Below, piece by piece: positions 1-5,416 of a stretch of 8,059 nt of DNA. The first letter of the stretch is position 1, and each line of letters opens with the position of its first letter. The position numbers and the translations under genes were made by a program. The notes below the pieces were generated by a model. That model did no database searches. It had not been told where the DNA came from and saw nothing but the letters and a program-made list of their open reading frames with translations. The DNA is from Deltaproteobacteria bacterium (lineage in GTDB: Bacteria > Desulfobacterota > Binatia > UBA9968): positions 1 to 8,059 of the forward strand of contig JACPFH010000631.1 in NCBI GenBank assembly GCA_016183075.1, written 5' to 3'.

Positions 1-1238
1 GTCTCGGCGAGTGCATCGGCACCAATAACCTCTTCTCGGTGGATATGGGCGGCACAAGCTTCGATGTGTGCCTGATTCAGAACGGCCTCATCCCCACCAC
101 GGACTTCAATTGGGTCGGTGACGAATTGGTAGCCACAAAAATGGTCGACGTGGCAAGCATCGGCGCGGGCGGCGGAAGCATTGCGTGGATCGACTCGCTG
201 GGACTCTTGCGGGTCGGGCCGCAGAGCGCGGGGGCCGATCCGGGCCCCGCATGCTATGGCAAGGGTGGAACGCGCCCCACCGTCTCAGACGCCGACTTGG
301 TGCTGGGCTACCTCCCGGCTGACTATTTTCTGGGGGGAGAGATCCCTCTCAGGCGTGAGCTGGCCGAGGAGGCAATCCGGTCGGTGGCTGAGCCCCTGGG
401 CCTCGATGTCCCGGCTGCGGCCAAAGCGATCTTCACCACCGTGAATTCATTGATGGCCGACGGGATGATCGAGATTACGACCAAGCGCGGCTATGATGTC
501 CGCGACTTTGCGCTCATCGTCGGCGGCGGCGCGGGGCCGGTTCACGGCGCTCACCTCGCCGAGCTACTGGAGATTCCCACCGTGGTGATCCCGCGCTATG
601 CCGCCACTTACAGCGCCTTCGGAATGCTCAACATGGAGGTCGGGAGGGTCTTCAGCCGGTCAATCGTGAGCCGCATGAAGCTTCTCGATCTCCCCCGCCT
701 CAACGAGCTTTTCTCGGAGATGGAAGCAGAGGCCCACCGAGCACTGAGTGAGATCGGCGTCTCTACCGCAGAGGTCGTCCGGCGGCGCTCGATCGAGATG
801 CGCTACATCGGCCAGTTCCATGAGGTTGAGGTGACCGATGTGCCGGAGGGAAAAATCGGGGCCGAAGAGCTGCAGGCGACCATTACGGCGTTCCATCGCC
901 GCCACAGGGACCTCTACACGTTCCATATGCCCGACCGCGAGGTAGAGTTCCTCAATGCGCGCCTCAAGGCCACCGCGCGCCGCGACCCGCTGAAGCTCGC
1001 CGAAGTTCCTGAGGCTGGAGGCCCGGTGAGCCAGGCTCTGAAGCGCAGCCGCCCCGTACTGTGGGGTGGGGGAAACGCATACGTAGAGACGCCCGTTTAC
1101 GATGGTGATCGTCTCGGGGCAGGGCACGTCGTCGATGGGCCGGCCGTCGTTGAGGAGAAAACCACGACCGTGGTGATTCCCGCCGCCTACCGCTGCCGCG
1201 TGGACGGCGTGAGAAATTACATTCTGTCTCGGAGGTAA
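1..1238 (+). CDS. Hydantoinase/oxoprolinase subunit A (HyuA-type), 5'-truncated by the window edge
   Basis: This is the C-terminal part of an ATP-binding HyuA-type subunit; with HyuB it forms cytoplasmic ATP-dependent hydantoinases, 5-oxoprolinases or acetone/acetophenone-type carboxylases. The frame is open from base 3 with no stop upstream, so the true start lies left of the window; the GTG at 39 falls inside a conserved block and is not the start. About 412 codons are visible; full HyuA proteins are usually near 700, so roughly 280 N-terminal residues, including the first phosphate motif, are missing. Visible landmarks are DMGGTSFDV (second phosphate motif of the ASKHA fold, bases 42-68), a GAGGGSIAW block (about 162-188), SAGADPGPACYG (about 225-260) and the adenosine-type GGGAGPVHGAHLAELL motif (522-569). 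The rest, to base 1238, is the HyuA C-terminal domain. It is translationally linked to the HyuB gene 5 bp downstream. The substrate cannot be read from sequence. Confidence 0.93.
   Translation, partial: LGECIGTNNLFSVDMGGTSFDVCLIQNGLIPTTDFNWVGDELVATKMVDVASIGAGGGSIAWIDSLGLLRVGPQSAGADPGPACYGKGGTRPTVSDADLVLGYLPADYFLGGEIPLRRELAEEAIRSVAEPLGLDVPAAAKAIFTTVNSLMADGMIEITTKRGYDVRDFALIVGGGAGPVHGAHLAELLEIPTVVIPRYAATYSAFGMLNMEVGRVFSRSIVSRMKLLDLPRLNELFSEMEAEAHRALSEIGVSTAEVVRRRSIEMRYIGQFHEVEVTDVPEGKIGAEELQATITAFHRRHRDLYTFHMPDREVEFLNARLKATARRDPLKLAEVPEAGGPVSQALKRSRPVLWGGGNAYVETPVYDGDRLGAGHVVDGPAVVEEKTTTVVIPAAYRCRVDGVRNYILSRR
1231..1236 (+). promoter_or_regulatory. Ribosome binding site of the HyuB gene, overlapping the HyuA stop codon
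   Basis: GGAGGT lies 7 bp before the ATG at 1244, and its last base is the first base of the HyuA TAA stop (1236-1238). This arrangement favours re-initiation by ribosomes finishing HyuA, so the two subunits are likely made in linked amounts. It also fixes the HyuB start. Confidence 0.85.
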
Positions 1239-1243
1239 GTTTC

Positions 1244-2986
1244 ATGGGCGCAGTTCGCATCGACCCTATCACGCTGGCCACCGTATGGCACTCCTTTCAG
1301 AGCATCTGCAAAGAGATGCTCCACGTGATCGATCGCACCTCCCAGAACTATCTGATCGCCCAGCTCCATGACGTCTCCATCGGCATCTGGGATGCCAAGG
1401 CGCGTACGGTAGCCATCCCCATCGGGCTCTCGGTGCAATACTTCGGCGGAAAGCTCGCGATACAGTACGTGCTCGACAAGTTTAAGGGGAACCTGAATCC
1501 GGGGGATGTCATTCTCGTCAACGACCCGTACAAGGGCTACTGCTGCCATCTTCCCGACTGGGGCTTTTACCGGCCGATCTTCTACAAGGGTGAGTTGTTG
1601 TTCATAACGCTGTGCCGCGCCCACCAGATGGACACCGGCGGGTCCTATCCCGGCGGCTACTTCCCCAATGCCTACGACATCCACGCCGAGGGGTTCTGCA
1701 TTCCCGGGATCAAAGTGATGGAGGGCGATCGAGAGCGCGAGGACATGATGGAGCTGATCCTTAACAACGTGCGTTGGCCCGAGGGGGTCAGGATCGACAA
1801 CTACGCCCAGATCGCCGCCACGAAACTCTGCGAGCAGCGGATCACCGCGCTGCTGGATAAGTACGGCAAGGATTCCGTGCTCGAATGCGTCGACGCAATG
1901 ATGGAGCGCACCGAGCGGGCGGTGCGGGCGACGATCGCAAAAATCCCCGACGGGACTTACTACGGCGAAGCCGCTACGGATGACGACGGCACGGTGCTCG
2001 ATGAGCCGGTCTGGGTGCGCTGCGAGATCACCGTAAAGGGCGATTCCCTCGCGGTGGACTTCTCCAAGAGCGACAAACAACGAAAAGGGTTCGTAAATTG
2101 CGTTTACAACACCACCTACAGTGGCGCCCTCTTCGCTCTGTGTATGTTCATGGATCCCGAGCTCGGGGAATTCCACAACGAGGGGAGCTTGCGCCCGGTC
2201 AGCGTATACGCTCCGCCGGGATCGGCGCTCAATGCCCAGTATCCCGCCACGGTGGGCGCCTCCCCGGTGAGTCTTGGGACGCAGATCACGCAGTCGATCA
2301 TCGACGCCATGTCCAAGGCGATGCCCGAGCGAGCCATCGCCTGCTGGGGGATGCGCCATGGCCACTACATCTTCGGCCACGACCCGCGCACCAACGAACG
2401 GTACGGGGTTACTACTTTCGATATGGATGGCGGGACCGGAGCGGTCAGAGGATTCGATGGTTTCGACGGTTCTTGCTCGCTGGGCTCGCTGGGAACGGTG
2501 GCCAAGGGGAACGCCGAGGAGCTGGAGATGCGCTTCCCATGGCGGATCGTGCGCTGGGAGTTCGCCACGGATACGGCCGGCAGCGGCACGTGGCGCGGCG
2601 GGTCGGGGCTCCATTGGGAGGTCGAGAATGTGGGCAGGGAGGCGGGTATCGCTACCGGCAGCTCGGACGGGGAGATCGTGCGCGGTCCCGGCGCCCTCGG
2701 TGGCGAGCCGACGCCGAACTCCAGGGCCTATTTGATTCGCGGCGCCGACAAGAGCACGATCCGCGGGCACCGGCTCTACCAGCTCAAGCCCGGAGACGTG
2801 ATTGTGAAGCTGACCGGCGGCGGCGCGGGAGTCGGCAAGCCGGAAGAGCGCGATCCTCGCGCCGTTCAATGGGATGTGATCGAGGGGTATGTGAGCCTGG
2901 AAAAGGCCCGTCTAGTCTACAAGGTCGCGCTCGATCCCGTAACGTCGGAGCTTCTCGAGGAAGAAACCAAAAGGCTGAGAGGCTAA
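1244..2986 (+). CDS. Hydantoinase/oxoprolinase subunit B (HyuB-type), possible metal-dependent hydrolase or carboxylase subunit
   Basis: This is a complete 580-residue HyuB-family protein, the partner of the HyuA subunit just upstream, expected in the cytoplasm. Start ATG 1244 is set by the GGAGGT overlapping the HyuA stop. Family signatures run in order: NDPY at residues 93-96, CHLPDW 101-106, RAHQMDTGG 125-133, the EGF.IP block near 149-154, NNVRWP near 173-178, and the glycine-rich C-terminal region (GGTGAVRG near 396-403, GSGTWRGGSG near 445-454, GGGAGVGKP near 525-533). From memory, the equivalent acetone carboxylase subunit binds Mn through two His and one Asp; His102, Asp105 and His127 here have the same spacing (H-x2-D-x21-H), which suggests a conserved metal site. 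An oddity is Cys100-Cys101 where the family usually has Gly-Gly-Thr before that His. No transport or export signal is seen. Alternatives are N-methylhydantoinase, 5-oxoprolinase-like enzyme or ketone carboxylase; the family is sure, the reaction is not. Confidence 0.95.
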   Translation: MGAVRIDPITLATVWHSFQSICKEMLHVIDRTSQNYLIAQLHDVSIGIWDAKARTVAIPIGLSVQYFGGKLAIQYVLDKFKGNLNPGDVILVNDPYKGYCCHLPDWGFYRPIFYKGELLFITLCRAHQMDTGGSYPGGYFPNAYDIHAEGFCIPGIKVMEGDREREDMMELILNNVRWPEGVRIDNYAQIAATKLCEQRITALLDKYGKDSVLECVDAMMERTERAVRATIAKIPDGTYYGEAATDDDGTVLDEPVWVRCEITVKGDSLAVDFSKSDKQRKGFVNCVYNTTYSGALFALCMFMDPELGEFHNEGSLRPVSVYAPPGSALNAQYPATVGASPVSLGTQITQSIIDAMSKAMPERAIACWGMRHGHYIFGHDPRTNERYGVTTFDMDGGTGAVRGFDGFDGSCSLGSLGTVAKGNAEELEMRFPWRIVRWEFATDTAGSGTWRGGSGLHWEVENVGREAGIATGSSDGEIVRGPGALGGEPTPNSRAYLIRGADKSTIRGHRLYQLKPGDVIVKLTGGGAGVGKPEERDPRAVQWDVIEGYVSLEKARLVYKVALDPVTSELLEEETKRLRG

Positions 2987-3089
2987 CGCAAATTGTCGGG
3001 GAACAACGCGCCACGAACGACTATGCCCGGCGACCGTGTTCGGGTCTCAGGCAGGGCAACCCCCTGCGCACATAGGACAGCAGTTCGTG
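2987..3089. other. Convergent intergenic gap between the HyuB gene and the downstream binding-protein gene
   Basis: These 103 bp separate two genes reading toward each other. No open frame with a ribosome binding site was seen. The only structure noticed is the short GC-rich hairpin at 3051-3067. A two-way terminator would be expected here, but no stem followed by a T-run could be recognised on either strand. Confidence 0.6.
3051..3067. terminator. Possible weak hairpin between convergent genes
   Basis: GCAGGG at 3051-3056 can pair with CCCTGC at 3062-3067 across a 5-base loop. The 6-bp GC-rich stem sits where transcription from both sides should stop. No T-run follows on either strand, so it is not a standard intrinsic terminator, and the call is tentative. 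Confidence 0.25.
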
Positions 3090-4106
3090 CTACTTTTTGG
3101 CCGACCAGAGCTGGTCGAAAAAGCCGCTTCTCTCCATCTCGTCGAGAAAACGGGAATCAATGAGCTCCTGGGCCTTTACTTTTTTGGCCCGCGCATCAGC
3201 CGGCGCGATTTCATCGAGGATCGCCTGAAGTGCATCGGTCCTGATAACCAACCTCGGCTCCAACGCCTTGATTTCCGCGTTGTAGCTCGCTTCCAGGATC
3301 TTTCGGTCCTCGAGGCGCAAATGCTTCCCCAGCACCTTGTAGGTGAACTCTTTATCCGTGTGCAAAATCTTCGCCGATTCGGCCATCGCGCGCATAAACC
3401 GGCCTACGACTTGCGAGCGCTTTGCGATCAGGGAACGGCGGGTATTAAACGTTGTGGCCGCATAAGGAATGCGGAGATCGGGACCGTAGACAACGTAGTG
3501 ATAGCCGAGCCCGATCGCCTGGGCGTCCGTCGGCGACGTCAATATGCCAGCATCAATGCCGCCGGACACCAGCGCCGCGAGCGTTTCTGGCGCCCCGCCG
3601 GTCTGGAGGAAAGCGACGTCCCGTGCGCCATCAAGACCAAAATGGCGAAGGGCTTGAACGGCAAAGTAGTGGGGGTTGCTTCCGATTCGCGTCACGCCGA
3701 TCTTCCTCCCCTTCAGGTTCTCTGGCTTCTTGATCTCCGGTTTGGCTAAGATGCTGTGGGTGAGGATGTTTTTTATGCCCCCGATAAAAGCAAGATCCCT
3801 ATTTCCCTGAACAAACGCCCGAGATATCCCCAAACCACCTTGTATCGTCACCTCGCTGTCCCCAGCCAGGATCGCCGCAACCGCAGGCGTGCCAGCCACG
3901 ACAAAAACGAGCTGAAAATCCAAGTCGTACTTCTTGAAAAGGCCAGCCTCCTGAGCGATCCACGGCATGGATTGCGACATTACCCGAGCAGAATAGACGC
4001 CGATCAGCTTGTCGGCCGCTCCGGCCCCGGAACGAGCGACCACAGCGGCAAAAAAAACACACAGAGCCATGATCCAGATATAATTCTTCACTGATCGCGT
4101 CCGCAT
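3090..4106 (-). CDS. ABC-type solute-binding protein, NMT1/SsuA-like, downstream paralogue
   Basis: This is an exported binding protein of the SsuA/TauA/NMT1-like (PBP type 2) superfamily, 338 residues, which would capture a small organic solute in the periplasm. ATG 4106 is chosen because AAGGAGG lies exactly 6 bp upstream; the in-frame GTG at 4112 touches that site with no spacing, and the paralogue also starts MR-RSVK. Residues 1-30 form a signal peptide: basic start (RTRSVK), hydrophobic core (about 9-24), and a cut after Ala-Gly-Ala at 28-30. The mature protein opens ADKLIGVYSARVMSQ and has the usual first-lobe pattern QEAGLFKKYDLD, AGDSEV, NLKGRKIGVTRIGS and then SPTDAQAIGLGYHYVVYG in the second lobe. 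It follows the paralogue after 11 bp, so the two are co-transcribed. No permease or ATPase gene is in the window. The NMT1 family name does not imply thiamine here, since no thiamine genes or riboswitch are present. The ligand is unknown. Confidence 0.93.
   Translation of the reverse strand: MRTRSVKNYIWIMALCVFFAAVVARSGAGAADKLIGVYSARVMSQSMPWIAQEAGLFKKYDLDFQLVFVVAGTPAVAAILAGDSEVTIQGGLGISRAFVQGNRDLAFIGGIKNILTHSILAKPEIKKPENLKGRKIGVTRIGSNPHYFAVQALRHFGLDGARDVAFLQTGGAPETLAALVSGGIDAGILTSPTDAQAIGLGYHYVVYGPDLRIPYAATTFNTRRSLIAKRSQVVGRFMRAMAESAKILHTDKEFTYKVLGKHLRLEDRKILEASYNAEIKALEPRLVIRTDALQAILDEIAPADARAKKVKAQELIDSRFLDEMERSGFFDQLWSAKK
3631..3680 (-). repeat. 50-bp perfect direct repeat, copy in the downstream paralogue
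   Basis: This block is base-for-base identical to 4659-4708, offset 1028 bp. It encodes the SNPHYFAVQALRHFGL segment after the IGVTRIG strand of the first lobe, with every third codon position unchanged, unlike the flanking coding sequence. Confidence 0.9.
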
Positions 4107-4112
4107 GACCAC

Positions 4113-4119
4113 CCTCCTT
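4113..4119 (-). promoter_or_regulatory. Ribosome binding site of the downstream binding-protein gene
   Basis: On the minus strand AAGGAGG stands 6 bp before ATG 4106, and its first two bases are the last two bases of the upstream gene's TAA stop (4120-4118). This couples translation of the pair. It also shows that the GTG at 4112 is not the start. Confidence 0.85.
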
Positions 4120-5122
4120 ACTGTCGTTTGGCCGACCAGAGCTGGTCGAGAAAGCCGCTTTTCTCCATCTCGTCGAGATAACGAGTATCAACGATCTCCT
4201 GGGGCTTTATTTTCTTGGCCCGCGGGTCAATCTCCCCGACTTCGTCGAGAATAGCCTGAAGCGCTTCGGGCTTGATCACCAATCTGGGCTCCAGAGCTTT
4301 GATCTCCGCATTGTAACCGGCGTCCAGGATCTTCCTGTCGGTAAGGCGCAACTGCTTCCCTAGAACCTTATAAGTGAACTCCTTATCCGCGTGCAAAATT
4401 TTCGCCGCTTCCGCCATAACCCGCATAAAGCGGCCTAAGACCTGTGGACGGTTCGTGATTTTAGACCGGCGTGTCACTATGGTTGTGGCTGCATAAGGGA
4501 TACGCAGGTCAGGACCGTAGACAACATAGTGATACCCCAGCCCAATCGCCTGGGCATCCGTTGGCGAAGTCAGTACCGCGGCATCAATCCCTTCGGAAAC
4601 CAGTGCGGCAAGAGTCTCAGGCGCCCCACCGGTCTGGATGAAGGCGACATCTCGGGTTTCAAGACCAAAATGGCGAAGGGCTTGAACGGCAAAGTAGTGG
4701 GGGTTGCTGCCGATTCGAGTGACGCCGATCCTTTTCCCCTTCAGGTTCTCGGGCTTCTTGATCTCCGGCTTGGCCAAAATGCTATGTGTCAGTATATTTT
4801 TTATAGACCCTATGAACACAAGATCTCTGTTTCCCTGAACAAAGGGTCGTATGATGGACACCCCTCCCACCAGCATGACCTCGGTATCGCCGGCAAGTAC
4901 CGCGGCGGCCGCGGGCGGACCGCCTGCTACGTAAACGAGCTGGAGATCCAGGTCGTACTTCTTGAAGAGACCCGCTTCTTGCGCGATCCAGGGCATAGAT
5001 TGCGACATCACCCGCGCAGAGTAGAGGCCAACCAGCTTGTCCGCCGCCATTCCCTCGGAATGAACAAACAGAACGGAGATAGCCAGGATGCAGATAGGAT
5101 GCTTCACCGATCGTGCCCGCAT
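4118..5122 (-). CDS. ABC-type solute-binding protein, NMT1/SsuA-like, upstream paralogue
   Basis: This is the first gene of a two-gene leftward operon and encodes a 334-residue exported binding protein of the SsuA/TauA/NMT1-like superfamily. ATG 5122 is chosen because AAGGAGG lies 6 bp upstream; the open frame continues to 5179, but those codons have no good ribosome site and no match in the paralogue. Residues 1-26 look like a signal peptide: basic start (RARSVKHP), hydrophobic core 9-20, cut near Gly-Met-Ala at 24-26 before ADKLVG. The mature protein is about 80% identical (hand count) to its neighbour, with near-identical stretches around IKNILTHSILAKPEIKK, IGVTRIGSNPHYFAVQALRH and SPTDAQAIGLGYHYVVYG. 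Differences cluster in VMLVGGVSIIRP (neighbour VTIQGGLGISRA) and ATTIVTRRSKI (neighbour ATTFNTRRSLI), loops that in this fold often face the ligand. Transcription probably starts from the minus-strand promoter at 5198-5225. No membrane or ATPase partner is present locally, so it is either an orphan or served by a distant transporter. Confidence 0.93.
   Translation of the reverse strand: MRARSVKHPICILAISVLFVHSEGMAADKLVGLYSARVMSQSMPWIAQEAGLFKKYDLDLQLVYVAGGPPAAAAVLAGDTEVMLVGGVSIIRPFVQGNRDLVFIGSIKNILTHSILAKPEIKKPENLKGKRIGVTRIGSNPHYFAVQALRHFGLETRDVAFIQTGGAPETLAALVSEGIDAAVLTSPTDAQAIGLGYHYVVYGPDLRIPYAATTIVTRRSKITNRPQVLGRFMRVMAEAAKILHADKEFTYKVLGKQLRLTDRKILDAGYNAEIKALEPRLVIKPEALQAILDEVGEIDPRAKKIKPQEIVDTRYLDEMEKSGFLDQLWSAKRQ
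4659..4708 (-). repeat. 50-bp perfect direct repeat, copy in the upstream paralogue
   Basis: This is identical to 3631-3680. The match ends at a G/T difference at 4709 versus 3681 on one side and at 4658 versus 3630 on the other. It marks either recent gene conversion between the paralogues or strong constraint. Confidence 0.9.
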
Positions 5123-5128
5123 AACCAG

Positions 5129-5135
5129 CCTCCTT
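5129..5135 (-). promoter_or_regulatory. Ribosome binding site of the upstream binding-protein gene
   Basis: On the minus strand AAGGAGG lies 6 bp before ATG 5122. The same sequence and spacing precede the second copy, so the site belongs to the duplicated unit. It settles the start against in-frame upstream codons that reach 5179. Confidence 0.85.
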
Positions 5136-5197
5136 GACTCCCTATCAGCGATATTCACAGCCAACCGAGAGGTCACCACAAGCGTTCTAAGCGCGAA

Positions 5198-5225
5198 ACT
5201 ATCCGACGCTGACGCGCCGTGTCAA
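5198..5225 (-). promoter_or_regulatory. Putative sigma70-type promoter for the binding-protein operon
   Basis: Reading leftward, TTGACA (bases 5225-5220, a perfect -35 box) is followed after 16 bp by GATAGT (5203-5198, four of six matches to the -10 consensus). Transcription would begin near 5190, leaving a leader of about 70 bases before ATG 5122. The same two boxes with the same spacing occur on the opposite strand at 5281-5308, which strengthens both calls. No TPP-riboswitch-like sequence was recognised in the leader. Confidence 0.6.
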
Positions 5226-5280
5226 ACTGAATTCTGCCTGCCGGCCCGGAGCCACGAGACAAGACAGAAGCCCTCGTAAG
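5226..5280. other. Divergent promoter core between the two -35 boxes
   Basis: The 55 bp between the facing-away -35 boxes are a natural place for a shared regulator to bind. A small palindrome, CCGGCCCGG, lies at about 5241-5249, and TTCTGCCT and AGACAGAAG form an imperfect inverted pair across the region. Neither is strong enough to be called an operator. No gene is seen. Confidence 0.4.
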
Positions 5281-5308
5281 TTGACACAATATCCCGCCAT
5301 CGGATAGT
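5281..5308 (+). promoter_or_regulatory. Putative sigma70-type promoter for the adenylate-forming ligase
   Basis: TTGACA at 5281-5286 and GATAGT at 5303-5308 are separated by 16 bp, the same boxes and spacing as the leftward promoter at 5225-5198. The bases before and after the -10 box also agree (TCG before; GT here and TT there after). A start near 5315 would give a leader of about 100 bases before ATG 5417, which holds the hairpin at 5360-5398. Confidence 0.6.
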
Positions 5309-5359
5309 GTCGGGACCAAACAGAGCGTGCAACGATGATGGTGGATCTTTATGCGCAAA

Positions 5360-5398
5360 GCGGACGCTCAAATGATGTTCACGAAGTGAGCGAGCCGC
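5360..5398 (+). promoter_or_regulatory. Imperfect hairpin in the ligase mRNA leader
   Basis: CGCTCA at 5365-5370 pairs with TGAGCG at 5387-5392. The stem extends with GCGG at 5360-5363 pairing with CCGC at 5395-5398 across a small one-against-two-base internal loop. The loop is 16 bases. The stem ends about 12 bases before the GAAGG ribosome site, so it could affect translation. No known riboswitch class was recognised. Confidence 0.35.
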
Positions 5399-5416
5399 GC
5401 TCCCAAGACAGAAGGA

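Larger units (their letters stand above)
3090..5135 (-). repeat. Tandem gene duplication of the binding-protein unit (ribosome site plus coding region)
   Basis: Two copies of one roughly 1.02-kb unit lie head to tail. Homology runs from the ribosome binding site (AAGGAGG, one differing base, TGGT, then ATGCG in both copies) to the last codons, where both encode DQLWSAK. Insertions or deletions are few: a few signal-peptide residues and one extra residue in the downstream copy near its HFGLDGARD segment. Nucleotide identity is uneven, with the longest perfect block (50 bp) at 3631-3680 and 4659-4708. The non-coding DNA upstream of the first copy's ribosome site is not repeated before the second, which fits one shared promoter. 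Confidence 0.9.

Noticed and set aside
1217..2869. A 550-codon open frame on the minus strand opposite the HyuB gene
   Set aside because: It lies wholly antisense to a clear HyuB-family protein, has no recognisable domain or convincing ribosome site, and long antisense frames are expected from third-position codon bias in GC-rich genes.
2098..3075. A 325-codon plus-strand frame overlapping HyuB in another frame
   Set aside because: The Arg/Ala/Gly-rich composition is typical of an out-of-frame reading, and it overlaps a strongly supported gene along nearly all its length.
3102..3117. A 16-bp near-perfect palindrome (CGACCAG-AG-CTGGTCG), repeated at 4133-4148, first read as a terminator or operator
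   Set aside because: It encodes the conserved DQLWSA end of both binding-protein paralogues, no T-run follows it on either strand, and its second copy is explained by the gene duplication.
4107..4112. GTG at 4112 as start of the downstream binding protein
   Set aside because: It directly abuts the AAGGAGG site with no spacer, while ATG 4106 has ideal 6-bp spacing and matches the start of the paralogue.
5123..5190. Search for a TPP riboswitch ahead of the NMT1/THI5-like genes
   Set aside because: No conserved thi-box segments were found in the leader, and no thiamine genes are present; the family name alone does not imply thiamine precursor transport.
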